Below are positions 1 through 11,720 of a stretch of 64,000 bases of DNA, piece by piece (positions within the stretch are counted from its first letter, which is position 1; each line of letters opens with the position of its first letter). The translations under genes were made by a program, and so were the position numbers. The notes under the pieces are model-generated. The model did not search any database, was not told the origin of the DNA, and saw nothing but the letters and a program-made list of their open reading frames with translations. Where the stretch lies: NCBI GenBank assembly GCA_958450365.1, contig CAUEEP010000908.1, positions 930,001-994,000 on the forward strand, written 5' to 3'. The stretch is from Mesorhabditis belari. Lineage: Eukaryota > Nematoda > Chromadorea > Rhabditida > Rhabditidae.

Positions 1-144
1 TGAAAGCAGAAAATTTGAGCCAATCCATTGATGTCTTACGCTATCTCGGGCCAATTCTCAGGTATATTGTTTGTAATAACATTAACAATAAGACTATTAA
101 GTAGAGGCATTAAGTATCACATACAAGTGTTGTAAGATTTTTAC

Positions 145-590
145 CCATAGATCGAAAAGACTGTGCACAAGTAGTTCGCCATTTCAATTATCGTATAGAC
201 AAGTCTTTGCACATTTTCGCCCGTTAGGATTAGCCTGAAAAGCTGTTTTCTGAGAGATCCAACCAAATTTATACTGTAGCTATCTAAATGCCTTTATCAT
301 TAAACTTAAGGATTCAGTAAAGTTACAGTAACTTACCGAACACTCAGCAATAAGTTATCATTTTTGGCCGAGTAATAAGTCGCCAAAAGGCTTGTGAACA
401 CGCCAATAAAAAGCACCTGGATGCAAATGAATTTATTCTTTTTTGTAACAAAATTCACCAAGGCGCCTCCTGATTCCAAAAATGCTTGAAATCGCAAAAG
501 TGTATCCCCGCTGATCTCAAGGAGTCCTGGCTGAGTTGGGTCTGATTGGAAGCTGAGGGCACGTTGATGCATTAGATCAAACTTGATCAT
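145..590 (-). CDS. Receptor R1, nematode 7TM chemoreceptor-like, exons 2-4 only
   Basis: Three exons of the repeated receptor are present on the minus strand. Exon 2 starts about 590 and ends at 459, exon 3 is 416-337 (80 nt) and exon 4 is 234-145 (90 nt). The first intron (458-417) is 42 nt with GTGAAT..CCAG ends, and because it is a multiple of three it looks like open frame. The exons encode the conserved SDPTQPGLLEIS stretch, then the TM1 region (LFIGVFTSLLATYY) and the start of TM2 (RLILTGEN). The remaining exons would lie left of base 1. The stretch is almost identical to R2 at 9132-9590, so the duplication is recent. The start codon is uncertain: ATG at 590 is the first in-frame one, but sequence upstream may also be coding. 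Confidence 0.6.
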
Positions 591-1049
591 TGCCAAAACA
601 CTGCCGAGAGCTGGAATTGGAAGTGGAGCATTGTTTTTATATTAAAGAAATGCTCAAAAAAATCCACCAACAAGTTTTGGGATTTAGGGTCATATCAAGA
701 TCAGATTGGTTCAATTCTCCGTAGTGTAGGCTAGGGAAGTACTCCAGCTCGTACTCACTATTAGACTTTGCTTAAACTACAGTATAGTCTAAAAAGTTTA
801 GGTTTGGACAACATCTCAATATTTTACTTCTTGTACGGACGCAGTAAACAGAGTTAAATTTTCTTTTTAAACTTTTCTATTGCTCCAGTTTTGGTTATGC
901 AATTCCAGTAATTCCGTGGCTAGATCAGGGTTCCTTTAGAGGCAAGGTCATAAGGCAAGCCTGCAAACGCGAGATATTTTACATTATTTTACATGGTAAA
1001 TAATTTTGAGTAAAAAAAAAGGCAAAGAAAAATCATTAAAAAGGAAAAT

Positions 1050-1145
1050 AAATGTCCTAGTGGGGATCGAACCCAGGCAAAGATAAACCATACTCCCCTT
1101 GTATACCATGTTCTTATCCATTCGGATGTCAGGTTTGCTGGTCGA
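1050..1145 (-). repeat. tRNA-like segment with B-box
   Basis: On the minus strand it contains a tRNA-Arg-like D-arm string (AATGGATAAG), a possible 5-bp anticodon-like stem and a T-arm/B-box string (GGTTCGATCCCC). Related copies lie near 9972-10068, 10330-10440, 13350-13450 and 13715-13835. A closed acceptor stem is not evident, so I read it as a tRNA-derived, SINE-like piece and not a working tRNA. Confidence 0.45.
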
Positions 1146-1809
1146 ACAAATCGCCTTTTAGGGAAATTACAAAAACTTTAATGTAAAATATCTCGCTTTT
1201 GCGTGGTTGTTGGCAGCTAATTTTTAGCTCATTTTGATCAGCTTATGGCTATAAATAAATGGTACACACAATCAGTGGACAGATCTAACCTGTTAGGATC
1301 GACCCAACGACAAGCACCTCCAAGACTTCGCGAATTTTTTTCAGCATTACCTAAAATCGAGTTTAAATTTGAACAAAATCCAAACTGAATCCTGAAGGAA
1401 ACTCGCAAGTTTATAGATTGAAAAATAGAAAGATCTTTTATCTTGGAAGATTTGGAAAGTCTTAAAGTCTTATAAGGAACGAATGAAGTTTTAAAAGTTC
1501 AAAGAAGGCCCACGTTCCTCAATAAAAAGTGATAATTAGCACCGATTTGTCTGCTGGGAATTCATAAGGCTGTGCTCTTTTGCTCTTTGCGATCTACATT
1601 AATACGTTTATAGAGTTAATTACTATAAAAGTAAGTACTTTTTGAGCTCCATTATTGCAAATGTGAGGTTATCTTGGCAAACAAAAAAAGGCACATTTTT
1701 TCAATCATAATCACATTCAAAGTCTTGTATGAGTATGAAACGAATGAAGTGTTAAATTTTTACATAAACTCAAGAACCTAAAGAAAAGCGTCCGTAGATT
1801 TTAAATATT
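1146..1809. repeat. Repeat block flanking mariner M1
   Basis: No gene is visible. The block is the diverged partner of 10450-11720 and 13850-15071: all three run from the GGCAGCTAATTTTTAGC motif, past a short leader-like repeat, to the left end of a mariner element. Confidence 0.5.
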
Positions 1810-2929
1810 CGGTTGGCGACATTGAAACTTCGTTTTTGTGCAACAACAAAATTTATTCGTAAAAATAAATTGGAAACAATTAATCAACAATATATGCCCC
1901 ACAGCTATCAATAACATTTTTCCATCTTTGACGCAAATTATGGATACTCTTTTGAAAGAATTGTGCTGATTTTGATTGAAAGAAAGCAGAGACCCATTTT
2001 TGATATTGTCAAAGTTCTGGAACTTGTGGCCTTCGAGTGAACTTTGAAATAAATGGTAGTCAGAGGGGGCAATATCTGGACTATAAGGCGGATGAACTAG
2101 AAGTTCCCAACCCAATTGCTCAATTTTCTCTTGCGTAATTTTGGCAACGTGAGGACGGACATTGTCTTGTAACAATTGCACTGTTGTATCATCGATTTCT
2201 TTCGAGCGTAGAACCGCGTCTATTCGATCAAGTTGTTGAACGTAAAGATTTGCATCAACAGTCTGAGCAAAAATTAGCACTTCGAAATTAACCAAGCCGG
2301 TTCAACCAAACCGACAGCATAGCTTTCTTTCTTGAGGACTATTCTTGGAGATTTCCTGAACAAAGAATTTTGATGACTTTGTTTTCATCGCTTAGTGAAT
2401 GTGGAATCCATGTTCCAGCTTTATTGATCTTGCCCAATTCATGCAAATGGTTTTCGATTGTTTTATGATCACAAATAAAATATTCCGCAAGTCGTAGTCG
2501 TCACTTGTAGTTGTTGTCACTTTCGATTCTCTGCTTCAAATCGTCGTTTGCCACAGCCTGTGAGGGATGTCCTCGTTCCAGATCTTCCAGACTTCCGTCA
2601 TCCTCTCGAAATCTTTTGAACCAGTTTTGACATTGATGAACAGTGATAACATCTTTCTCAAATACGTTACAAAGTGATTCATGCTATTCAGTTGCTTTTT
2701 TTTCATGTTTGAAATCGTACAGCATGCAAATGCGAAGTCGATATTTGAGATCGTCTAGCATCTAAAAGATTTTTTTATTAAAATTCTTCAACTGGATACA
2801 AAGAAAAGATGCGTAATAAAGCACAGCAATTAGATCTTTAAAACAGAAGAGATTGCGGTGGTAATAGTATCCAAAGTGTTAAAGTCCATAAAGAGAAACC
2901 CAAACGAAATTTCAATGCCGCCAACCTAA
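1810..2929 (-). mobile_element. Degenerate mariner element M1
   Basis: Ends match a mariner terminal repeat (ggttggcgacattgaaa at the left, its complement at the right) with TA outside each end. The minus-strand transposase remnant keeps an HTH-type N-terminus near 2759 and C-terminal catalytic-domain motifs (QDNVRPH, then PYSPDIAPSDYHLF), so two of the three Asp positions of a DD34D enzyme can be seen. The stretch holding the first Asp (SDEKW in M3) is missing: about 150 bp are deleted relative to M3. The second motif is also altered (QDN for HDN). The element is dead. The longest surviving open stretch is 1801-2295. Confidence 0.85.
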
Positions 2930-3014
2930 TATCTGAACGAAAAAAATGTCTCTTTTGGTTTTTGAGATAAGCAGACTTTTGTAGATCGCAACACTATATA
3001 TGCCACACCCTGTA

Positions 3015-3348
3015 CAGGGTGACCAGAAATAACGAGTATTTTTTGAATCTTCTTTTTTGCCAACCTTTTGATAACAAGAGTACTGTAAAGCTGTTATTTT
3101 AAAAAATTGCATATTTTTTAAGTATAAAATTTTAGTTACGTTACGTAACCGGTTTTCAATATTGGTTTTGACAGTCTATCTTAACGAGTACTGTGTGAAT
3201 AATTGAAAATATTAATGGCTAAAATATTTTTATAGAGAATATCTAAAACTTGTCTAGTTTCTAATACTCCTTTCCGTTTTTGAGTCATCGAGAAAGACCA
3301 GGATTTTTTCTCGCCACAAAAACCACTCTGTTATTTCTAGTCACCCTG
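3015..3348. mobile_element. MITE with CAGGGTGACCAGAAATAAC ends
   Basis: The ends are inverted repeats (CAGGGTGACCAGAAATAAC and GTTATTTCTAGTCACCCTG) flanked by TA on both sides. There is no coding capacity, length is about 334 bp, and related copies occur at 3619-3951 and 16650-17191. This fits a non-autonomous Tc1/mariner-type element. Confidence 0.7.
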
Positions 3349-3618
3349 TAATATGAATTGACTTTGTGAAGCTACAGCTAAAAGATTTCAGTTTTTTCTG
3401 CGATCAGATGGCTACGATTTAATGCCTTAAAACAAACTTTTGCATCTGGACTAGATAACTGCTGACTTTTTTAGTTACATCCCAGGCGGACACCTGATTG
3501 GACAAGAAGGAAGAAGAGAATCCAGTGGAACTGGGACAATTTGAAAGCAGAACATGGTATTAAATACCCGAGGATTTCCGTGACACTTTGCATTTCAACT
3601 CTGTTTATAAAGGATCGC

Positions 3619-3951
3619 GTGACCAGAAATAACGAGTATTTTTTGAATCTTCTTTTTTGCCAACCTTTTGATAACAAGAGTACTGTAAAGCTGTTATTTT
3701 AAAAAATTGCATATTTTTTAAGTATAAAATTTTAGTTACGTTACGTAACCGGTTTTCAATATTGGTTTTGACAGTCTATCTTAACAAGTACTGTGTGAAT
3801 AATGAAAAATATTAATGGCTAAAATATTTTGATAGAAAACATCTAAAACTTGTCTAGCTTCTAAAACTCCTTTCCGTTTTTGAGTCATCGAGAAAAATTC
3901 AGCATTTTTTTCGCACCACAAAAGCCCTTCCGTTATTTCTAGTCAGCTTGT
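3619..3951. mobile_element. Second copy of the CAGGGTG MITE
   Basis: Nearly the same sequence as 3015-3348, about 600 bp downstream in direct orientation. Both tips have point changes (left tip gcgtgaccag, right tip tagtcagcttg). The flanks of the two copies are also similar, so this is a local direct duplication and not two insertions. Confidence 0.6.
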
Positions 3952-3959
3952 AAAATGAG

Positions 3960-5277
3960 TGGACTTTGTGGAGCTACAGCTACAAGATTTCAGTTTTTTT
4001 TTGCGATCAGATGGCTACGATTTAATGCCTTAAAACAAACTTTTGCATCTGGACTAGATAACAGCTGACTGTTTCCGTTGCAGTCCAGGCGGACACCTGA
4101 TTGGACAAGACAAAAAGGAAGGTGAGCATCCAGTGGGACTGGGACAATTTGAAAGCAGAAAATTATATTGAATACCCGAGGATTTCCGTGACACTTTGCA
4201 TTTCAACTCTATTTTTAAAAGATCGCAGCCCAAGACAAGTTCTTCAATAAAAAGCAATAATTGTCGCCGATTTATCTGCTGGGAATTCATCAGGCTGTGT
4301 TTTGGTTGGTTATTTAATCTTCATGTTTCTTGGGCAGAACTTGGTCCCTTTTGGCACCATACTCTGAAGTTCAATTCTAATAACTAAAACTCAAACAGAA
4401 ATCACATATTTCTGCACGGTATTTCCATTTTTTTGCCGTTTTCGATTTCTCTCATCGCAACTCAACACGAACGTCTTAACATTTTGAATTCTTTCAAAAC
4501 AATTCCCCCGGGGGAAGACATTTGTCTTGGACCGAACTTACTATAGTTTCGTTTGATTAGTTTTGGTTTTTCTTGGAACAACGTATTTTGAAACAGGATG
4601 AGTAGAATTCAAACTCGAAGACTTATGCAATTCAAGATGAAAATACAAAGAATTCATAAACCATAAAGTCTTCTGGGATAAAATTTATATTGTATTTCTT
4701 AAAGGACACTTCAATTTACTTGTTTGGTTCAAAGTCGATCAAATTTTTGAAGCACTTCCCCGTTTTTGTGTACAAAATCAACTGGGGGCGGGGGACGATT
4801 GGGTGTACTTTTTGTTAAAAGAGATGGCAAAAATAAATTCAAATAATTAATAGAAGATAAGATGCAAAAAGAATTGCATAAATAACACAAAAATGAACCA
4901 GTTTTGAAAAGTTTCCAAACTTTTAGGACACCCGTAGTGTTGCGCTTAATGCATCTTTTTGGCTTTCTAAGACAATACATTAATAATCATAAAATCTACG
5001 TGTGATTTTACATAGAATAGAAAAACCGTGACTTTTTTTAGAATTTTGAAAAGCCTGGCTGAGTAGTCCAAAAAATTTAAAAAAAAAGAGCAACAATCAC
5101 GTTTCAAGTCTTATAAGGAATGAATGAAGTTTTAAAAGTTCAACTTCTTCAATAAAAAGCGATAATTTTCACCGATTTATCTGCTGGGAATTCATCAGGC
5201 TGTGTTTTGGTTCGTTTTTTTATCTTCATGTTTCTTAGGCAGAACTTGGTCCCTTTTGGCACCATACTTTCATTGGG
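3960..5277. repeat. Repeat-only stretch
   Basis: No convincing gene. It contains a diverged half of the fold-back family (about 4382-4560), a piece also found near 11130-11350 and 14410-14640 (around 4670-4950), and AT-rich sequence that recurs at 17200-17830. The short open frames here are not conserved as proteins between copies. Confidence 0.5.
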
Positions 5278-5451
5278 TGTTTGGATTCCACAAAAATTCG
5301 AAGCCAATTGCCGGTTACATTAAGTTCTGTCCGAGATAAATGCACTCTCCCGGGGAAATTCTTTCTACAGATGCAAAATGCTGAAACGTTAATGAGGAGT
5401 TGCAATGAGCCAAATCAAAAACGGCAATAAAATAGAAGTAACTAAAAGATA

Positions 5452-6369
5452 TTAGGTTGGTGCAGATGCAACTTCCGTCACACCTGTTTGTTTATTTTTT
5501 GGACATAATAAAAGTTTATTGAATATATTTGTCTATCTGGAAGAGCGTCTCTTTGCGCGTCTTTTGATTTATGACTCATGCGTGTTTGATTAATTTGAAG
5601 TAATTTTTAGCTTCTAGAAAATGATTGACCAAAAATTTCGAGTGCAATTTTGCTTATTGGATGATTTTAAACAAGGCAGAAAGGCTGAGGAATCTCATCG
5701 TGCTCTGTGCAAAGCATTCGGCGATGACGTGTTGTCCGAACGTCACATCGGACTTGGTGTCAGCGCTTCCGAGACAGTGATGAATTTGGATTTGCACGCA
5801 ATTGGTAAGACGAATCGGTGTGGAAAATGGGTGCCACATCAGCTCAGCGACGCAAACAAGGCGGCTCGAGTTACAATGGCTGGAATTCTCGTCCACCACG
5901 CAAAGACCGCCGGTTTCCTCGACTCCATTGTTAGGTCAGATGAAAAGTGGAGATGTTACGACGAGAAAAAGGCTGTGGTTCCACGGCGGTGCACCGCCAA
6001 AACCGACTCCAAAACCGAATATCCACGGAAAAACGATGGTGCTTTGTATTTGGTGGAACAGTAAAATTCCCGTGTATTTTGAGGTGCTGGATGGGCCAAA
6101 GAGTCACGGTGGATCTCTACAAAGCCCAATTGAGCCGCGTGGACCAGGCGTTGCGTCATCAAGGCATAAACACGGCGACTACAAGATTCCCCCACGATAA
6201 GGCTCGACCCCACACCAGGCAGATCACTCAGCAGAAAATCGAAGAATTGGGCTGGGAAGTTCTGCCTCATCCGCCATATGGCCCGGCCTTGGCCCGATCC
6301 GACTACCACTTGGTTCGGTCGATGCAGCACCCTCTAGTAGAAAAGGTGTTAGAAAAGGTGTTATAAATG
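5452..6369 (+). mobile_element. Mariner element M4, different lineage
   Basis: Begins with TTAGGTTGGTGCAGATGCAA next to TA. It differs from M1-M3 in terminal repeat and protein. The right end is truncated just after the catalytic domain, with no matching inverted repeat found before the fold-back arm resumes. Confidence 0.75.
5621..6366 (+). pseudogene. Mariner transposase remnant (M4)
   Basis: The open frame begins at ATG 5621 (MIDQKFRVQFCLLDDFKQGR), a typical mariner N-terminus. The helix-turn-helix middle is missing: the N-terminus runs almost directly into LHAIGK and GKWVPHQLS. The first catalytic motif (SDEKW) is present. The frame then shifts after about 6000 and continues in another frame as QGIN..HDKARPH and PPYGPALARSDYHL, which keep the second and third Asp regions. 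A frameshift, an internal deletion and a lost C-terminus rule out activity. GC content is higher than in the surroundings, consistent with a later arrival than M1-M3. Confidence 0.8.
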
Positions 6370-6559
6370 AAAGTTCAATTCTAATAACTAAAACTCACAC
6401 AGAAATCACATATTTCTGTACGGAATTTTTATCTTTCTGCCGTTTTCGATTTCTCTCATCGCAACTCTACATGAACGTTTTAACATTTCGAATTCTTTCA
6501 AAAGAATTTCCCCTGGGAAACTCATTTGTCTTGGACAGAACTTACAATAGTTTCGTTTG

Positions 6560-7410
6560 ATTAGTTTTGGTTTTTCTTGGAACAACGTATTTTGAAACAG
6601 GATGAGTAGAATTCAAACTCGAAGACTTATGCAATTCAAGATGAAAATACAAAGAATTCATAAACCAATTACAGGAGGCATTTTGCGATTCGATTCCCAA
6701 ATTTCCACTTTGAATTGCATCGAATTGAGCAATTCGATGGAAAACATCTTCTCAACTCGATCCAGTTAGAGAATGATTCTATCGAAATCGATAAAATTCT
6801 CTCAAAAAATTAACTTTATGTACATTGAGAAGAGAAAGGGCAAACAAATTCGACTAGTTCTCTCTGAAGACTTGTCGTGTCGAATGAAAGGGAATCCCAT
6901 TGTACTTTCTTCGAATGATTGATCCGTGTGGAAAATGGCTCGATAATGTGGAATAAATTGTTCATCAAAGTTGAACAACGACAAATTGGAAACAGCTTTT
7001 TCCGGTGTTTCGTTACAGTAATCGATGGCACAGATGATAAAATGAGTGGTGTCGGTGAAAGAATAGAGGCCAAGCTAGACTGAGAGTGGGAGCACTAGAG
7101 TGTGTATATGTCAAGTAGCCCTTTTCTAAAATGCACCTATTTTTCAAGAGCGACCCGTAACTACCGACGGTCTGGAGGTTTCTATGTGTTTGGTTGAAAG
7201 CTGAAAGCTACCGTACCACGGAAGTCAAGAAATGGGTCTCTTTGGTACACATAGTAAAAATTTACACCAACCCGTGGTTTATTGTGTTTTGAAGAAATAT
7301 TTGAACTAGATTGAACTCAAGAAATATTTGTATGTGGCACTATAGAAGCACATGACTTCTGGCTGAAACGGAACATCTATTAAGGGTTTTCAAAAAGGGC
7401 GAACCGTGTA
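6560..7410. other. No gene recognised
   Basis: AT-rich sequence, partly shared with 18830-19330 (near 6830-7390). It includes a local palindrome around 6705-6740 (attgcatcgaattgagcaattcgat). The open frames are not conserved between the two copies. Nothing else is supported. Confidence 0.4.
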
Positions 7411-7633
7411 GAAGGTGTTTGTCTGTTTCTTGGTCACAACTCTTATCTGACCGAATGCAAAATTTCTGTCGTCAGGTTGAACAAAACAAAAAATAAATTC
7501 TTGAACAAAACCTATGCACGGATTTTAAATTTGATTTAATACTTAAAAAATACTGTCCCAAAAAATTGAACAATTAGTCAAGTACATCATTGTCACAATT
7601 TCCTTATCTCATTTCTAGGTTAATCATTTTCAG

Positions 7634-7714
7634 AACGGCGTCGCCGCTTGCTGTGCGGCAAACGCCAACTTAAATGGTGGTTTCTGTGTGAATGGCTCAG
7701 CCTTCTGTAACTGA
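7634..7714 (+). CDS. Last exon of knottin-like secreted peptide (partner of R2)
   Basis: After an acceptor TTTTCAG comes an 81-nt exon ending in TGA. It encodes 26 residues with the spacing CC-x10-C-x6-C (NGVAACC, NGGFCVNGSAFCN). The same exon occurs next to R4 (28177-28257) and R6 (49195-49275), where an upstream exon adds two more cysteines. Here the likely upstream exon ends at 7475 (..AATTTCTGTCGTCAG|GT). In the frame that fits it keeps only one of those two cysteines, so the peptide may be altered or decaying. The stop is 96 bp from the stop of R2 on the opposite strand, so the two are convergent. I did not find a signal-peptide exon for this copy. Confidence 0.5.
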   Translation, partial: NGVAACCAANANLNGGFCVNGSAFCN

Positions 7715-7809
7715 AAGTCGAGAATTTCCCTTGAGTGTTATTCTTGATTTATGTGTTTTCATCTATAAATTGAATTGAAAGATGTTTTTTGCGAAAACGA
7801 TCAATGAAA

Positions 7810-9577
7810 TCAGATTTTGGGTGTCGAGTTAGAGTTCTTGTACTCTTGTACCAGTGTACTCTTGCCGGATCGAGGAGAAACTGCGTTGTTGTACCTTTCT
7901 TTTTCACTCCCTGAGGACAGCTTCTTTTTCAAGTATACCATGTTTATATAACTAAACAAAGGTATCAAAGTTAAGACTGAGAAAGTCCGACAAAACCTCA
8001 GTCCAAGCGTGTAAATATATGTGGAGACATTTGAGTTCACCAGCAATGCCACATTCGATAAGAAGTAGCCAAAGAATGGATACTGTACAATGGTGAACAG
8101 ACTTGAGACAAAATAGTTCAAAAAATAGTATGTTGAGTTACCGATCATCTGAATGAAAAGCGTTTTGTGAGGTGTTTTGTATTTTCAGAAGATCCAATTG
8201 AATGATTCAAAACTGTAGATTTAAAAAAACCGCGTTTAGAAAAAAGCCAATTTAGATTACCATTTTTCCACTAGATTTTCATGTAACCAATTTCGCATTA
8301 AATGTCTTGAACCTGAACCAACCTGAATCATTAAACGTCTCTCCGCCATTGAAGCTGCTTTGGAGTTACTCAGCTAAGTCTCACATCTTTTGAGAATCCT
8401 TGCTTCAACTTACTTTTCGAAGCTTTGAAAAAGTGAAAAGATCCATTGTAAACATGAAATATATCAGAGTTGGCGACAGATATATATTCACAATTGTACC
8501 ATCTATAAACACTGATACGCAGAAAAGAGAAATCGCTATCGAGTAGCAAATGAGAAACTGGAGGACGGCGTGTTTTGTTGTATACCTGATGAATATTCCA
8601 TCGAAAGAAACGGCCATGAAACGACTAAAAACATTTTTTCGGAAGTAATGCACGTTTTTGAAACCTGAATGAGACGAACATCTGACAAAACGCGATCATG
8701 ATGGATAAACTCCGTCCATTGTAGAGAATAGAGCCGGCGATGCCATCAATTGAACATCTGCAATAGAAATTTTCAAGAAATTTTCAATATATAATGCATA
8801 TACTCAAAACAAAGCGGTTGGTATACGATTTTTCATCTAAAGCTAACCGGTCCAACCAGTAGCAAGGAAAATTCTCAGATTCTTGGGGAATCTTCGAGAA
8901 AAAGACTCTTTATGCTTCATATTAAGAAAAGCGGAAATATTTTTGATGGCTTTATCCAAATACCAGGTAAAATTCAGGTATTTCATCCGAAAGCAGAAAA
9001 TTTGAGCCAATCCATTGATGTCTTACGCTATCTCGGGCCAATTCTCAGGTATATTGTTTGTAATAACATTAACAATAAGACTATTAAGTAGAGGCTTTAA
9101 GTATCACATACAAGTGATATAAGATTTTTACCCAGAGATCGAAAAGACTGTGCACAAGTAGTTTGCCATTTTAATTATCGTATAGACGAATCGTTGCACA
9201 TTTTCGCCCGTTAGGATTAGCCTGAAAAGTTTTTTTTTTGAAAGATCCAATAAAATTTATACTGTAGCTATTTAAATGCCTTTGTCATTAAACTAAGGCT
9301 TCAGTAAAGTTACAGTAACTTACCGAACACTTAGCAATAAGTTATCATTTTTGGCCGAGTAATAAGTCGCCAAAAGGCTTGTGAAAACGCCAATAAAAAG
9401 CACCTGGATGCAAATGAATTTATTCTTTTTTGTAACAAAATTCACCAAGGCGCCTCCTGATTCCAAAAATGCTTGAAATCGCAAAAGTGTATCCCCGCTG
9501 ATCTCAAGGAGTCCTGGCTGAGTTGGGTCTGATTGGAAGCTGAGGGCACGTTGATGCATTAGATCAAACTTGATCAT
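7810..9577 (-). CDS. Receptor R2, nematode 7TM chemoreceptor-like
   Basis: Seven exons join in frame: about 9577-9446, 9403-9324, 9221-9132, 8757-8665, 8624-8414, 8373-8323 and 8148-7810. Introns have GT..AG ends; the shortest are 40-42 nt. Exons 4-8 encode RLILTGENVQRFVYT, a TM3 with FCQMFVSF and SRFMAVSFDG, TM4 (LLICYSIAISLFCV-like), TM5 (YFMFTMDLFTF), a basic loop with AERRLMIQ, TM6 (TYYFLNYFVSSLFTIVQYPFF), TM7 and a Ser/Lys tail ending NSTPKI. The (N/S)RF motif after TM3 and the ER..Q motif before TM6 resemble nematode Srx/Srv-type receptors, so a role in chemosensation at the cell surface is inferred. The start is unresolved: ATG 9577 is only the first in-frame one. No inactivating change was seen. 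Confidence 0.65.
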
Positions 9578-9971
9578 TGCCAAAACACTGCCGAGAGCTG
9601 GAATTGGAATTGGAGCATTGTTTTTATAATAAAGAAATGCTCAAAGTAAATTCACCAACAATTTTGGTACAGAGTTAAATTTTCTTCTTAAACTTTTCCA
9701 TTGCTCCAGTTTTGGTTATGCAATTCCAGTATGAGTTGGAAAGACTAAGACAATTAATTGGCGTTAGAAAGCCTCCAATGTTCCGATAGGAATTTCGGGC
9801 ATCAAGTACCAGCTTGTGTGATTTTGGAGCTCAAGAAAATGTTCTACCTAGGCCTGGCTAGATCAGGGTTGCTTTAAAAGCAGGGTCAGAAGGCAAGATC
9901 AGATCAAAAGCTAAGAATGCAAACGCGAGATAGTTTACATTAAAGTTTTTGTAATTTCCTCAAAAGGCGAT

Positions 9972-10068
9972 TTGTTCGACCAGCAAACCTGACAGACGAA
10001 TGGATAAGACCATGGCATACAAGGCGAGTATGATTTATCTTTTGCCTGGGTTCGATCCCCACTAGGAC
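9972..10068 (+). repeat. tRNA-like segment with A- and B-box strings
   Basis: Contains GAATGGATAAGACCATGG (D-arm-like), CATACAAGGCGAGTATG (5-bp stem with 7-base loop, like an anticodon arm) and TGGGTTCGATCCCCA (T-arm-like). The arms are in tRNA order, but no matching acceptor stem is evident. Confidence 0.5.
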
Positions 10069-10109
10069 ATTTCATTTCCTTTTAATGTTTTTTTTATGGT
10101 ATATCAGAG

Positions 10110-10226
10110 ATGTGTTTTTTAATTTGAATAGGCTAGTTCAGTGATATACAGTATATAGAAACGTATCAAATGGCGATTAGAGGACCCGTATATCACTGAA
10201 CTAGCCTTTTCAAAGAAAAACACATC
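10110..10226. repeat. Hairpin element of about 117 bp
   Basis: Left stem gatgtgttttttaatttga..ggctagttcagtgatata and right stem tatatcactgaactagcc..aaaacacatc pair over about 40 bases with a loop of about 40. A second copy sits in the other arm at about 13555-13672. Confidence 0.7.
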
Positions 10227-10910
10227 CCCGATACACAAATGAAGTGATTTTGGGGTTATTTTTGATTTAATAAATGATTTTGAGAAAAAAAATTAAAAAA
10301 CAGAGAAATAAATCATAAAAAGGAAAGGAAATGTCCTAGTGGGGGTCGAATCCAGACAAAAGATAAACCATACTCGCCTTGTATACCATGCTCTTATCCA
10401 TTTGCTCGTGGAACAAATCGCCTTTTAAGGAAATTACAAAAACTTTAATGCAAAAGATCTCGCGTTTGCATTCTTGGCTTCTGATCTGATCTTGCCTTCT
10501 GACCCTGCCTCTAAAGCAACCCTGATCTAGTCAGGTCTAGGTAGAACATTTAAATTCATTTAATTTAATTTAAATTTAATGTAAACTATCTCGCATTTGC
10601 GTGGCTGTTGGCAGCTAATTTTTAGCTCATTTTGATCAGCATGATAGATCCTATAAAGTCCATACAGTTTAATAACGATTCTGAACTTTGGGAAATGGCT
10701 TTTAGATAGATTTGCACAAATACATATAAGAAGGGGGTTCTCCTTGCTATGCTTATGGCTATAAATAAATGGTCCACACAGTCAGTGGACAAATCCAACC
10801 TGTTAGGATCGACCCAACGACAAGCACCTCCAAGACTTCGCGAATCTTTTTCAGCATGTCCCTCATTACCTAAAATCCAGTTTAAATTTGAACAAAATCC
10901 AAACTGAACC

Positions 10911-11720
10911 ATCAAGGAAACTCGCAAGTTTATAGGTTCAAAAATAGAAAGGTCTTTTATTTTGGAAGATTTGGAAAGTCTAGGCTTTGGTGAATGACTA
11001 ATGCCATCAAATGTTGCCTGTGGCTGAGTTCAAATTAAATTTCCAATCGAGTCAAAATGGAGCCGCCTTCTGCAACAAAACAAGTTACCCAAAAAAAAAT
11101 TCCTTAGGTTTCAATTTTTGGTTTTCTGGGATAAAATTTATATTGTATTTCTTAAAGGACACTTCAATTTACTTGTTCGGTTCAAAGTCGATCAAATTTT
11201 TGAAGCACTTCCCCGTTTTTGTGTACAAAATCAACTGGGGGCGGGAGACGATTGGGTGCACTTTTTGTTAACAGAGATGGCAAAAATAAATTCAAATAAT
11301 TAATAGAAGATAAGATGCAAAAAGAATTGCATAAATAACACAAAAATAAACCAATTTTGAAAAGTTTCCAAACTTTTGGGGAACCCTATATTTAAAAGTT
11401 CAAAGGAGGTCCAAGTTCCTCAATAAAAAGCGATAATTATCACCGATTTGTCTGCTGGGAATTCATAAGGCGGTGCTCTTGTGCTTTTCTTGATCTACAT
11501 TAATACGTTTATAGAGTTAATTACTATAAAAGTAAGTACATTTTGAGCTCCATTATTGCAAACGTGAGGTTATCTAGCCAAACAAAAATGGGCACATTTT
11601 TTGACAAATTTCATTTTTTCAATCATAATCGCATTTAAAGTCTTATATGAAACGAATGAAGTTTAAAATTTTTACACGAACTCATGAAGCTATTAGAAAA
11701 ATGTTCGTAGATTTTAAACA
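10911..11720. repeat. Direct-repeat block B1
   Basis: Shares sequence and order with 14165-15071 and leads into a mariner end as that block does. It includes a fragment reading SQNGAAFCN at about 11050-11078, which matches the end of the knottin-like exon but reads AAA where that exon has its stop. No intact gene is seen. Confidence 0.55.

Larger units (their letters stand above)
5278..6555. repeat. Fold-back element split by mariner M4
   Basis: The left arm (5278-5445: gccggttacattaagttctg, later gttaatgaggagttgcaatg) and right arm (about 6375-6555: catcgcaactctacatgaacg, then ggacagaacttac) are complementary halves of the fold-back family found throughout the window. The mariner at 5452 sits between them, so it inserted into a pre-existing palindrome. 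Confidence 0.6.
9929..10910. repeat. Left arm of a large inverted repeat
   Basis: About 980 bp whose reverse complement recurs nearly unchanged at 12884-13868, with a spacer of about 1.97 kb. Inside the arm lies a smaller palindrome centred near 10168 and two opposed copies of the tRNA-like segment. Confidence 0.8.

Noticed and set aside
10622..10927. 101-codon frame (also 12822-13163 and 13917-14216)
   Set aside because: The frame is only the other reading of the inverted-repeat arm; the copies do not conserve it as protein.
11118..11303. Frame reading CVQNQLGAGDDWVHFL, repeated many times
   Set aside because: Part of a dispersed repeat with no start, splice sites or family match; conservation follows the DNA.
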